Assembly (NCBI GenBank): GCA_050250815.1
Contig: JBFWNY010000003.1
Span: 1 to 64,000, forward strand
Direction of reading: 5' to 3'
Origin: JAEUMD01 sp050250815
GTDB taxonomy: Bacteria > Pseudomonadota > Alphaproteobacteria > Rhizobiales > Hyphomicrobiaceae
DNA length: 64,000 nt
In this document: positions 17,301-28,767 of the stretch, one piece after another
Layout: every line of letters starts with the position of its first letter
How positions within the stretch are numbered: position 1 is the stretch's first letter
Made by a program: the position numbers and the translations under genes
Notes under the pieces: generated by a model
The model's database searches: none
What the model was told of the DNA's origin: nothing
The model's input: only the letters and a program-made list of their open reading frames with translations

Positions 17301-17782
17301 GGCCCAACGTGATGCTGGGCTACCTGCGCGCCGAGAACCCCGGCGTGCTGGAACCACCGCAAGAGGGCTGGCACGACACCGGCGACATCGTGACAATCGA
17401 TGCTCAGGGCTTCATCCGCATCAAGGGCCGCGCCAAGCGCTTCGCCAAGATCGGCGGCGAGATGGTGTCACTCTCGGCGGTGGAGGCGATGGCCGCCGAG
17501 GTCTGGCCAGCGGCGATCTCAGTCGTCGTTTCCGTACCCGACCAGCGGAAGGGTGAGCGCCTCGTGCTCATCACCGCCAACGACAAGGCGACGCGCGCCG
17601 ATCTTCAGGCGCATGCCAAGGTCAAGGGTGTCAACGAGTTGTCGGTGCCCGCAGAGATCATGATCGCACCGGTGCCGCTGCTGGGCTCCGGCAAGCCGGA
17701 CTACGTGTCGGCGACGAAGCTCGTGCGCGAGAAGCTTGGCATCGACACGCCTGCCACGGCGAGCGTCACTGCCGCCGCCTGA
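14360..17782 (+). CDS. MFS transporter / acyltransferase / acyl-[ACP] synthetase fusion (Aas-type)
   Basis: 1140-residue three-part membrane protein. Residues 1-410 form an LplT-like major-facilitator transporter (FVKNALVILILFKIGG, then about 12 helices). Residues about 430-615 form a PlsC acyltransferase with the HX4D motif (PNHVSLLD, near 456) and FPEGRLT (near 527). Residues about 640-1135 form an AMP-forming acyl-ACP/acyl-CoA synthetase with LFTSGSEGTPKGVVLSHRN (near 792), GYGVTETAPV and TGDIVTIDAQGFIRIKGR. It is predicted to flip lysophospholipid inward and re-acylate it with activated fatty acid, i.e. membrane repair. GAAAGG precedes the ATG. It probably shares the operator-controlled promoter at 13985, with a 211-bp gap after the leader ORF. 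Confidence 0.92.
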   Translation: MSASLMASRRFAPIFWTQFLSALNDNFVKNALVILILFKIGGSAGATLVTLAGGALIAPFFILSALGGELADRYDKALMARRLKLAEIPVAGVAALGFLLHSVPLLFLAIVLYGTIGALFGPIKYGILPVHLETRELPAGNALVEGATFLAILSGTIAGGVAMSGGVADWPIAAVVMTLAILCWLTSRLIPATGEAAPHLTITRNPWTSTVRLLKDLKADRRLWIGGLITSWFWLVGAVALSLLPPLMKDALGGTESVITAGLVLFTIGIAIGSALAAMASERRPNLALVPLGALLMGVASLYLAWTVTGLAPSAVPLDAWEVLASANGFHIAVGLVGLAVAGGLFIVPSFAAVQAWAPADRRARTIAAVNVLNAAFMTTAAIVLAALQAAGAGLAVLFAALGLASLIVMGLVMRAWGREGVQDLGAFLFKLFLGVEVVGRENLPKPGERAVIAPNHVSLLDAPLMYSILPEHAGFAIDTLMAQAKWVKPFLKLAKAWPIDPTRPLGMRGLINHVKNGETLVIFPEGRLTVTGGLMKVYDGTAMIADKADAPIIPVRIDGLERSRFGYLNKLQTKKVWFPKTRVTILPPVKLDLDPALKGRARRQAAGARLQDVMVDAAVRTAPIDQTIFEALVKAREERDTGKPAIEDPLGTKLSYKRLITAAQVLGMKLAPLTTPGEAVGVLLPNSAGVAVTFFALQTTGRVPAMLNFTAGALSMAAACRAAEVKLILTSRAFVEKARLADVVFKLEEAARIVYLEDVKAEIGLGDKLRGMMMGGKPQVARRPDDRAAILFTSGSEGTPKGVVLSHRNILANAMQSLTRVSVNGSDKVFNVLPVFHSFGLTAGLVMPLVAGVPVYLYPSPLHYRIVPELVYGSNATILFGTDTFLNGYARAAHPYDFARVRLVLAGAEAVKERTRQVYMEKFGVRILEGYGVTETAPVLAINTPLANRSGTVGRLSPLMEARLEPVPGIDEGGRLYVRGPNVMLGYLRAENPGVLEPPQEGWHDTGDIVTIDAQGFIRIKGRAKRFAKIGGEMVSLSAVEAMAAEVWPAAISVVVSVPDQRKGERLVLITANDKATRADLQAHAKVKGVNELSVPAEIMIAPVPLLGSGKPDYVSATKLVREKLGIDTPATASVTAAA

Positions 17783-17857
17783 GCACGTCTCCACAGATTG
17801 CCAAATCGCCCGCGCTCTCCCCAGCGCGCGCGTCTCCATTTCGACGGGCTGGTCCCT

Positions 17858-18877
17858 CTACAGCAGTAGCGGATGACGATAGGACGGATCGTCGAGCACG
17901 GCGCCTACCACCTTCGCCAGAACCGGTGCCAGCAGGAAGCCGTGGCGGTAGGCTCCATTCACGCGAATGACGCGGCCGTGATCCTTCAGATAGATGCGCG
18001 GTACATTGTCGGGAAACGCCGGCCGCAGTCCCGCACCGATGTCCAGGATCGACGCCTCGGCAAAGCCCGGATGTAGCGCATAGGCATTGCCCAACAGCTC
18101 GAGCGCGGAGCGCACGGTCGCCGGGCCGTCGTCCTCGCTTTCGATGACGGTCGCACCGATCATGAAGCGATTACCCGGCCAGGGCACCACGTAGAGCGGA
18201 TGGCGCGGATGCAGCAGGCGCACGGGCCGGCTCAACGTCACGTCGGGCGCATGCACAATCACACGTTCGCCGCGCACGCCGCGCAACGCTTCGAGATCCT
18301 CGCTCGCTGCCATGCCGCGGCAATCAACCACGACGCCGGCCATGTCACGAATATCGCCAAGCTCACCGAGAAGCACTTCGACCCCTGATTCGCGCGCCGC
18401 ATCGAGCAGGAATGCCATCGCATGCGGCGTCTCCATGTGCGCCTCATGAGCGAAATAGAGGCCTGATGAGAAGCGCTCCGCCAGCTCCGGCTCGAGATCA
18501 TCGATTCCCGCAGCATCAAGCGTGCGATGTCCGCTCGTCATCTTTGCAAAGCGGTTGAGTTCGGAGCGGTCGCGCGCGCCGGCAACGACCAGAGTGCCCG
18601 CGTCGACGAGATCGGGATAGGTCTCGCGCCACAGTCGCAATCCCTCGTGACCAAATTCGCGAACGACCTGGGGCGCGGCCTCCGCCTCGCAATCCGGTGC
18701 CAGCATGGCTCCGGCATAAAGGCTGGCGCTGCGCGCAAATGGCACGGCGGCAACCTCGTACAGGCGCACAGAATGACCGTTACGCGCCAGCGTCAGCGCC
18801 TGCCACAGCCCGACGATGCCAGCGCCGACCACCGTGATGCTTGCGCCTTGTCTGGTGGGTTCGAGTTGCGCGGTCAC
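17858..18877 (-). CDS. thiO: glycine oxidase ThiO-like FAD-dependent oxidoreductase
   Basis: 339-residue DAO-family flavoprotein: dinucleotide-binding ITVVGAGIVGLWQALTLARNGH at about 14-35, and YVVPWPGNRFMIGATVIESEDDGPATV and the C-terminal RVNGAYRHGFLLAPVLA typical of ThiO. It would oxidise glycine to iminoacetate (dehydroglycine), the third substrate of ThiG. Here it is not beside thiSGE but 4 kb away, directly after ggt (15-bp gap) on the minus strand. Related amino-acid oxidases are an alternative; thiSGE nearby makes ThiO the better call. Confidence 0.82.
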   Translation of the reverse strand: MTAQLEPTRQGASITVVGAGIVGLWQALTLARNGHSVRLYEVAAVPFARSASLYAGAMLAPDCEAEAAPQVVREFGHEGLRLWRETYPDLVDAGTLVVAGARDRSELNRFAKMTSGHRTLDAAGIDDLEPELAERFSSGLYFAHEAHMETPHAMAFLLDAARESGVEVLLGELGDIRDMAGVVVDCRGMAASEDLEALRGVRGERVIVHAPDVTLSRPVRLLHPRHPLYVVPWPGNRFMIGATVIESEDDGPATVRSALELLGNAYALHPGFAEASILDIGAGLRPAFPDNVPRIYLKDHGRVIRVNGAYRHGFLLAPVLAKVVGAVLDDPSYRHPLLL

Positions 18878-18892
18878 GCCTGGTCATCTCCG

Positions 18893-20770
18893 TCAATCGC
18901 CCAATGCCACGCCTTCGCGGCGCGGGTCGGCGCCGCCCTCGATCATTCCATTGCGCCGCACGAGGATATGCAGGCCGGACGTCATGGCCGATGCGCGCAG
19001 CTTATGGCCGAGCGCGACCAGGCCGGTCAACGTCTCCGCCGGCAATCTGTCCGTCTCTACTTCAAGTCCGAAGCCGCGGTCTCCCAGGTTGGGCAGCGCG
19101 GCTACAGCGCTCGCGTCCCCACCCCAGTCGATGAGGCCGACGAGCGCTTTCACGACGTAGAGGATGATGCGGTTGCCGCCCGGCGAACCGAGCACGGCTT
19201 CGACCTCGCCTCGCGCATCGTAGACGATCGTCGGCGCCATCGAGCTGCGCGGGCGTTTGCCGCCCTCGACCCGGTTGGCGACCGCGTGCCCGGCGTCATC
19301 GGTGGGGCGGAAAGAAAAGTCCGTCAGCTCGTTGTTGAGCAGGAAGCCCGCCGCCCAAATACCCGAGCCGAACGCGCCCTCGATGGTTGCGGTCATGGCA
19401 ACCGCGTTGCCCTCCGCATCTATGACCGAAAGATGGGTCGTGCCGCCGCGCTCGCGCGTCCCGTCCGCGCCGACATCGGAGGAAGCGCCGGGCGGCACAC
19501 CGGCGGTGGGGCGCGCCATCGCCTTGCGCGGGTCGATCAGGCGCCGTCGCTGCGCGACATAAGAGTCGTAGAGGAAGCCCTGCGGAATCGTCACGAACGC
19601 CGGATCGGCGACATAGCGATCGCGATCGGCATAGGCAAGCTTCTCGGCTTCCGCGATCAAATGCAGCGCCGACGGTGTCATGCCTGCTGCCGGGCCCTGA
19701 ACCTGGCCGAATGGCGCGATCAGTTTCAGTATCTGGGCAACCGTCAGCGCGCCCGAGGACGGCGGACCCATGCCGCAGACGCGCCGCAGACGATAGGGCA
19801 CGCACACCGGCTCGCGCGCGACTGCACGATAAGCCGCGATGTCGCCGACCGTCATGTCGCCCGCGGCATTCGGTGCTCCGGCTACCGCGGCCACGATGTC
19901 GCGTGCGATCGTGCCCCCGTAAAAGGCATCCGCACCGGCGGACGCCAGTAATTCCAGCGTCGTCGCCAACTCCGGATTGACAAGCCGCGCACCAACCGGG
20001 CGCGGGGCTCCAGCGCCATCGAAGAAGTAGGCGCGGGCCCGCGCGTCGAAGCGCTGCGGCCCCATGTAGGACAGCAGCGCATGGAGACGCGGCGACACCG
20101 CGAAACCCTCGCGTGCGATGCGGATGGCGGGCGCTACCACGTCGGCCCACGGCAGACGACCGTGCTGGCGGTGCACCTCACCCAGAAGCCGGGCCAGTCC
20201 CGGCACGCCCACCGACAGGCCGGAGTGCACCGCCTCGCGAAACGGCATCGGCCTGCCTTCTCGCATGAAACGATCCGGATGCGCGGCAGAGGGCGCTGTC
20301 TCACGACCGTCATATGTCATGAGCTTGCCCGAGGCCACGTCGTGGAACAGCAGAAAGGCGCCGCCGCCGAGGCCCGAGGACTGCGGCTCGACAAGATTGA
20401 GTACGAGCACGGTTGCGATCGCCGCGTCGATGGCGTTGCCGCCGCGTCGCAGGATCTCGCGTCCCTCGTGGGCTGCGACCGGATGGGCGGCGACCACCAT
20501 GTGCCGCCGTGCGGCGACAAGAGGCCGGTTCGACCATCCCGTCGCCTCCTCCGGCTCGGCGCGCGCGCGTTGCGCCCACAGTGCGTCCGCACTCGTCAGC
20601 ACGATCAGCGTGGCGATACAGAGCGTGGCGGCGATCGCCGCCACGGTGCGACGCGACGCGCGAAGCACGATGCTCTTTACCGATCGCACGACGGAGACTT
20701 CGCCCTTATGTGCCGCTGCGGCGTGCCGCGCGGTGACAGGATCGCAGCCGTTCGAGTTGTCTATGATCAT
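18893..20770 (-). CDS. ggt: gamma-glutamyltransferase
   Basis: About 625 residues. A hydrophobic signal (TVAAIAATLCIATLIVLTSADALWA) precedes the Ntn-hydrolase: large-subunit features AAHPVAAHEGREILRRGGNAIDAA and VEPQSSGLGGGAF, and the autoprocessing site with the nucleophile Thr in GGTTHLSVIDAEGNAV. It cleaves and transfers the gamma-glutamyl group of glutathione in the periplasm. The start is uncertain: ATG 20770 has a weak RBS, and GTG 20689 would place the signal peptide at the N-terminus. It starts 26 bp after dnaE2 and is followed by thiO 15 bp on. Confidence 0.9.
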   Translation of the reverse strand: MIIDNSNGCDPVTARHAAAAHKGEVSVVRSVKSIVLRASRRTVAAIAATLCIATLIVLTSADALWAQRARAEPEEATGWSNRPLVAARRHMVVAAHPVAAHEGREILRRGGNAIDAAIATVLVLNLVEPQSSGLGGGAFLLFHDVASGKLMTYDGRETAPSAAHPDRFMREGRPMPFREAVHSGLSVGVPGLARLLGEVHRQHGRLPWADVVAPAIRIAREGFAVSPRLHALLSYMGPQRFDARARAYFFDGAGAPRPVGARLVNPELATTLELLASAGADAFYGGTIARDIVAAVAGAPNAAGDMTVGDIAAYRAVAREPVCVPYRLRRVCGMGPPSSGALTVAQILKLIAPFGQVQGPAAGMTPSALHLIAEAEKLAYADRDRYVADPAFVTIPQGFLYDSYVAQRRRLIDPRKAMARPTAGVPPGASSDVGADGTRERGGTTHLSVIDAEGNAVAMTATIEGAFGSGIWAAGFLLNNELTDFSFRPTDDAGHAVANRVEGGKRPRSSMAPTIVYDARGEVEAVLGSPGGNRIILYVVKALVGLIDWGGDASAVAALPNLGDRGFGLEVETDRLPAETLTGLVALGHKLRASAMTSGLHILVRRNGMIEGGADPRREGVALGD

Positions 20771-20796
20771 GCCGCCATTGTCGGGGCTCGGCACGC

Positions 20797-24246
<3,450 letters not shown>

Positions 24247-24258
24247 AGGGCCGCCTCC

Positions 24259-26031
24259 TCAGCCAAACAGGCCGTGCATGAACCAGACGGGGGCGCCCCC
24301 CTCATCCGCGCGACCGTAGAGCCCGTCGCGGAACACCCAGTAGCGCCCGCCCGACTGATCCTCGATGCAGTAATAGTCGCGCGAACGGCCGGGCAGACGG
24401 ACGGCTTGACGCTCGCCCAGCGCGTCACTCGCATCCTGCTTCCGGCTGGCTTCTTCAATCCGCCTATGGCGCTCGCCGAGCCACCGCCACCACTCAGCGG
24501 CGATACGCTCCGGTCCCTCCGCCCTGACCACGCGATGCTCGACGCGCCGCCAGGTGAAACGCAACGGCGGCCCGTCCGGCACCTCGGCCATGACGGAGAT
24601 CGGCTCGGGTGCCTCCAGCAGCAGCGCGGGGCGCGAGGCGGCAAGATGCGCACGTTGGAAGGCGGTGGAGGCTCCGGCACAATCGGCATCGGCGAGCATG
24701 CCGCCGATCAGCGGCACGCGCGACTCCGCCCGTTCCGGCAGATGGCTCGGCCGCAGTCCCATCCCCAGGACGCGATCGCGCCCCAGCCTGTTGGCGAGAC
24801 GGTCGACGAGGCGGGCCAGCGCGTCGTCCTCCGACGCCCCGCCCAAGGCCCGCGCCGCCGCGCCATCATCGCCGCGCACGATCGCAACCGTCGCGGAACC
24901 GAGCGCGGGCTGCCGCGCGCCCAATGGCTCCACGGCAAGCGCCTCGAGTGCCGCCATGTCGATGCCGAAACCCGCATCGAGATGCTCGAGCTTGCCAGCG
25001 AGCAGGCCGACCAGATGAGCGGCCTCGCGCACAGGAGCAGCAGTGCCTATGGCGACGGCGGCGGACGTCCCGTCGACACGGTAGAGCATCAGGCGCACGC
25101 GCCGAACACCCTGCGCGGCAGCATCCAGAGCGGCGGCAAGATCGCCGGCAAGACTGGCAACCGCAGCGGCAATCCCCTCCGCCGAGATCAGCGGCTCGGT
25201 AAAACTGCGGCGCGCGGCGAACAGCGGCGGCTCGACAAGGCTCTCGCGCGGCTCCGGACGGCGGCCCAGCGCCGCGTCGAGACGTTCGATCAGCGCTTCC
25301 GCCAGCGCATCGGCGCGTTGCGCCTTGAGGCGCGCGGCGCCGCCCGGCTGAGCGCGAAACCGGCATGCGAGACTCTCGCGCGGCAGGCCATAGAGGTCAC
25401 CGATACGCTTCAAGCCGAGACGCCGTGCGAGGACGACGGCTTCCTCGTCGATCCGCAGCGCCGCCACGGGTAGCGGCGCCAGCGCGGCGGCAAGACGCTG
25501 AGCATCGTCGGCCACCCCGATTACGGGACGCTGCACGCTTGCGGCATGGCGAGCGAGCGCATGGGCGGCCCCATGCGTGCCGGCGAGGCCGATCCGCGCC
25601 GTCAGCCCCAGTCTCATGAGACGCCGGTGCAGGTCGCCCAGAAGGTGCTGCTCGCCGCCGTAGAGGTGGGCGACGCCGGTCGTGTCGACCCACAGGCCGT
25701 CGGCACCCTCCACATTACGCGCCGGCCCGTAGCGACCGGCCCAATATGCGAGCGACCGCAGCGCCTCGGCGTCGCGCCGTGGCTCGGCTGGGCGTGTCGC
25801 GAGCGAAGGCAGTGCTGCCCGAGCGTCGGCGAGCGCGAGACCCGGGCGTACGCCCTCAGCACGTGCTGCCGCGTTCGCCGCCGTGATGCGCAGACCGTGA
25901 GCGCCTGCCGCCACCAGCGCCAGGGGCCGCGCATCAGGCCACGTAGCGGCGGCGGGCGCGCGCATCCGCCGTGTCCGCCCCATTCGTTCGATCGGCCAAA
26001 GGGGCAGCCATATGGAAACGATGCGTCTCAT
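24259..26031 (-). CDS. imuB: ImuB, inactive Y-family polymerase-like mutasome hub
   Basis: 590 residues. MRRIVSIWLPLWPIERM aligns with the Y-family N-terminus but lacks the catalytic acidic residues, as in known ImuB proteins, which act as the adaptor between beta clamp, ImuA and DnaE2. Palm-like DGLWVDTTGVAHLYGGEQHLLGDLHRRL, thumb (RIGDLYGLPRESLACRF) and a C-terminal region ending WFMHGLFG follow. Start at ATG 26031: earlier in-frame codons translate the inside of imuA. It overlaps the imuA end by 98 bp. Confidence 0.93.
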   Translation of the reverse strand: MRRIVSIWLPLWPIERMGRTRRMRAPAAATWPDARPLALVAAGAHGLRITAANAAARAEGVRPGLALADARAALPSLATRPAEPRRDAEALRSLAYWAGRYGPARNVEGADGLWVDTTGVAHLYGGEQHLLGDLHRRLMRLGLTARIGLAGTHGAAHALARHAASVQRPVIGVADDAQRLAAALAPLPVAALRIDEEAVVLARRLGLKRIGDLYGLPRESLACRFRAQPGGAARLKAQRADALAEALIERLDAALGRRPEPRESLVEPPLFAARRSFTEPLISAEGIAAAVASLAGDLAAALDAAAQGVRRVRLMLYRVDGTSAAVAIGTAAPVREAAHLVGLLAGKLEHLDAGFGIDMAALEALAVEPLGARQPALGSATVAIVRGDDGAAARALGGASEDDALARLVDRLANRLGRDRVLGMGLRPSHLPERAESRVPLIGGMLADADCAGASTAFQRAHLAASRPALLLEAPEPISVMAEVPDGPPLRFTWRRVEHRVVRAEGPERIAAEWWRWLGERHRRIEEASRKQDASDALGERQAVRLPGRSRDYYCIEDQSGGRYWVFRDGLYGRADEGGAPVWFMHGLFG

Positions 26032-26989
26032 CGGACCATTCGAGGGTGAAGGTTTGGGCCGCCCCTGCCAGCGGGCGGCTGCGGCAGCGCTCCAGGGTGA
26101 CGGCAAGACGGAGTGCACCCGGAGCACGGGGTGCAAAGGGGTGCGGCGCACCCGGGGCGCATCCGACGCGCCAGCGCGTCGCGGTAGCCGGAGCGGCGGG
26201 CGCACGCGGCCCTGAAAGCAGAAGGCAACCCGTGCCCGCGCGTTCAGCGGCCAGGCTCAGCCGCCGCGCGGGTGTGGAAGCGATCCCGTCGACGACGCCG
26301 ACGACCAGATGCGCCGCCTGCGAAACCAGCGCCTCCTCGACCGCCCACAGCACCTCATCGCGGCCAGCTGGCTCGACCAGGACGACGCGCCTCGGATCGA
26401 GACCGAGAGCGGCGAGCCCCGGGGCATACAGCGCGCCGAACTCACGCGCATCGCTGCGCCGGGCACACCAGACCAGCGCCGCCGCGTCGGTTGCCGCCTG
26501 AGGCGAGAGCGGCTGTAGCGACAGGCGCCGGCGCGCCAACATGAGAAGGAATAGGACGGCTGCCGCACTATCGGCCGCGTGGATGCCGCCGGCGGACAGC
26601 ACCGGTTTGATCTCGTGCACACCGCCCATCGCCAGGCCACCCGTGCCCAGCAGATCGTCGAGCCCCTCAGCCCCCGTTCCCCAGCCAGCCTGCGAAGACG
26701 AACCTCCAGCCGCTGGCTTCCGGGTCGGAACAGCGACGGTGCCACCCAGATCGCAGCCGCGAACGAGCGCCGCCTTGCCCGCGGCACGATGGCCGGGCGG
26801 GCGGGCGGCAAGCAACACTTCCAGGGCCGCGAGACGGATGTTGCGGGCGAGGCCGCCGGAGGCCGGCACCACTGCGCTGGCCGGAATGAGTTCCCCCGCC
26901 GCCGAGAGGGCTTCCGACGGCGGGGGAGCCGAAGCGGCGCGCGGGACGGCACCGCCGGCTGCTCGGTTGAGGCGCTGAGGCTGAGACAA
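25934..26989 (-). CDS. imuA: ImuA (SulA/RecA-like mutasome protein)
   Basis: 351-residue RecA-fold-like protein, first gene of the mutasome operon. The pattern GTGAEGLDDLLGTGGLAMGGVHEI with a following AAAVLFLLMLARR stretch and SAAERAGTGCLLLSGPRAP is typical of alphaproteobacterial ImuA, which works with ImuB and DnaE2 in translesion synthesis. Its N-terminal 40 residues are Ala/Pro-rich. The 3' end overlaps imuB by 98 bp. A LexA box lies 73 bp upstream. Confidence 0.88.
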   Translation of the reverse strand: MSQPQRLNRAAGGAVPRAASAPPPSEALSAAGELIPASAVVPASGGLARNIRLAALEVLLAARPPGHRAAGKAALVRGCDLGGTVAVPTRKPAAGGSSSQAGWGTGAEGLDDLLGTGGLAMGGVHEIKPVLSAGGIHAADSAAAVLFLLMLARRRLSLQPLSPQAATDAAALVWCARRSDAREFGALYAPGLAALGLDPRRVVLVEPAGRDEVLWAVEEALVSQAAHLVVGVVDGIASTPARRLSLAAERAGTGCLLLSGPRAPAAPATATRWRVGCAPGAPHPFAPRAPGALRLAVTLERCRSRPLAGAAQTFTLEWSDETHRFHMAAPLADRTNGADTADARARRRYVA

Positions 26990-27542
26990 GACCGTCCTCC
27001 TTCACCGAGCCTTGGCACGCAGGCCTTGGACGTTGCGCTCGCCATCGGCCCACCGCCACATGTTCGCTTTTTGTTCTAGTCGCGCCGGAACCCGGCGTCA
27101 AGCTGCTACGGGCCCGGTTGATGCCATCGAAGTGCGCGCCCGCATGAACCAGTCCGACTGTCGAGGCGACCGAGTTGCGGGGCATCAGCGGAAACAGGCT
27201 CCCCGGCAGTTCCGGGACGACGAGCCCCAAGTGACGGCCTCATCACCACTCACGCCATGGGAAGCACGGCAAAAGCGCAGATGGTTGCAGAGCAATCTCG
27301 TCAAGTGCGCCTCGGAGTAATGCGCCCAGCGCACGGGTTATCCCCGGGTTTTCCCATAGCAATCCCCGGCGCCGAGGCATATCGTGGCGGAAGTGTGTCG
27401 CGCCTGCTCTAACGCCAAAATGACGAAGCGGTATACGGTCTCTTCACCTTAACCGCGCAGCATGACGCGGATCGAACGGCCGGCTGTGGCGTTACCTCCG
27501 ACAGCCGGTCCAACCTTGAGACGATCACGGAGCCGCAAAGTA
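26990..27542. other. divergent intergenic region imuA / L,D-transpeptidase
   Basis: About 550 bp. It holds the LexA box at 27062-27076 and the upstream region of the L,D-transpeptidase gene. A TTATCCCCG near 27336 resembles a DnaA box but is single. No RNA gene or credible small protein is seen. Confidence 0.55.
27062..27076. promoter_or_regulatory. LexA (SOS) box, alphaproteobacterial type
   Basis: GTTC-gcttttt-GTTC: the exact direct-repeat consensus GTTC-N7-GTTC of alphaproteobacterial LexA, 73 bp upstream of imuA. The same operon is a known SOS member in Caulobacter and relatives, so position and sequence agree. Confidence 0.82.
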
Positions 27543-28274
27543 ATGAAGTCTGTTCCGCTTGCCCTGACCAAGGGCCTCATCGCCGCTGCCGCGGCGCTTT
27601 CCTGCATCGCGGTGCTGCCGGCCCAGGCCTCCGCCCAGGACTTCTTCTCGTTCCTGTGGGGCGGGGACGAGCAGCATGGCGGCGGCCGTAAGACCGTCGC
27701 CTTCAGCCAGCAGTACAACCCCGGCCAGATCATCGTGTCGTTCGGCGACCGGCGGCTCTACTGGATCCACAAGAAGGGCCAGGCGATGAGCTACCCCATC
27801 GCCGTGCCGCGCGAGCAGAGCCGCTGGCAGGGCGTGACCTCGGTGTCGATGAAGCGTGAGAACCCGTCCTGGACGCCGACGCCGGACATGCTTGCGGAGA
27901 ACCCCAAGCTGCCGCGCTATGTACCCGGCGGCCATCCGCTGAATCCGCTGGGCGTACGCGCCCTCTATCTGGGATCATCGACCTACCGCATCCACGGCAC
28001 GGACGCGCCCTGGACCATCGGTCAGGCCGTCTCCAAGGGCTGCATCCGGATGTACAACGAGGATGTCCTGGACCTGTATCCGCGCGTCCCCACCGGCACG
28101 CGCGTGACGGTGACGTGGCAGCGCTTCAAGACGGGCGACTACATGCAGTCGGCGAGCGCCGACGAGGACTATGAGGCACGTGCCGAACGGCGCAAGGCCG
28201 AGCGCCGTTCGCGCTCTTCCGACCGTCGATATTACCGCTCCGTGACGCGCTCGCGGGCCGCATCGATCAACTGA
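27543..28274 (+). CDS. L,D-transpeptidase (YkuD domain)
   Basis: 243 residues: signal peptide about 1-35 (LIAAAAALSCIAVLPAQASA), YkuD domain about 60-210 with YRIHGTDAPWTIGQAVSKGCIRMYNEDV carrying the conserved His and the catalytic Cys in SKGCIRM. It makes 3-3 peptidoglycan cross-links or attaches proteins to the wall, as is common in Rhizobiales. The C-terminus is Arg/Ser-rich. Start at MKSVPLAL with GGAG 11 bases upstream; the frame begins 27 codons earlier without RBS. A strong terminator follows. Confidence 0.93.
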   Translation: MKSVPLALTKGLIAAAAALSCIAVLPAQASAQDFFSFLWGGDEQHGGGRKTVAFSQQYNPGQIIVSFGDRRLYWIHKKGQAMSYPIAVPREQSRWQGVTSVSMKRENPSWTPTPDMLAENPKLPRYVPGGHPLNPLGVRALYLGSSTYRIHGTDAPWTIGQAVSKGCIRMYNEDVLDLYPRVPTGTRVTVTWQRFKTGDYMQSASADEDYEARAERRKAERRSRSSDRRYYRSVTRSRAASIN

Positions 28275-28302
28275 AGCGGGCACTGTCAGCCACCCGATTT
28301 GC

Positions 28303-28331
28303 AAGGGGCCGATCTCAGGATCGGCCCTTTT
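28303..28331 (+). terminator. rho-independent terminator of the L,D-transpeptidase gene
   Basis: 9-bp stem GGGCCGATC / GATCGGCCC, loop TCAG, followed by TTTT. It lies 30 bp after the stop codon. Confidence 0.85.
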
Positions 28332-28688
28332 GCCGTTTGCAGGGCCTGACGAGACACCACCCAAGCCACGAGCATTGCCATTCCGGCTTGGCACCGCCCG
28401 CCTCCAATGCTGCGGACACGCCCTGGCAAGACGATGGAGTGGATGACGGCGCGGCTTCATCGCGCGAAGGCAGGATTACCTGCGTCAACCGTCCTCCCGC
28501 GCACGATAAGACGGCACCGTCGATCTTGCCCCAATAGCTTCGCAGTAGGGACTTCCGCGCGAAGCACCCTCTGCGTCGGCGGCAGGGGACCTCTCGCCGA
28601 TACATCGGGGCTAACCCGGCGCTCGATGATCGTCGCAGCTTCCCGTTGCTTGGTATCGGCTGCGCTCGTTACCCCCAAACACCACAAG
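28332..28688. other. intergenic region without recognised feature
   Basis: Between two converging transcripts. Short open frames exist on both strands but none has an RBS or protein-like composition. I see nothing assignable. Confidence 0.5.
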
Positions 28689-28712
28689 GCCCGGGCATTG
28701 CTGCCCGGGCCC
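28689..28712 (-). terminator. terminator hairpin after the LytM/M23 gene
   Basis: GGCCCGGGCA (28689-28698) / TGCCCGGGCC (28703-28712), perfect 10-bp stem with a 4-base loop, followed on the minus strand by a T/G-rich stretch (TTGTGGTGTTT). It ends the minus-strand transcript 55 bp after the stop codon. Confidence 0.65.
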
Positions 28713-28767
28713 TGGTCCCTCGGTCACTCGCGGTACTCGTCAACGCGCGTGCCCCGAACTTATTTGG

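Noticed and set aside
27336..27344. DnaA box (TTATCCCCG)
   Set aside because: Single degenerate match without a cluster; no origin features.
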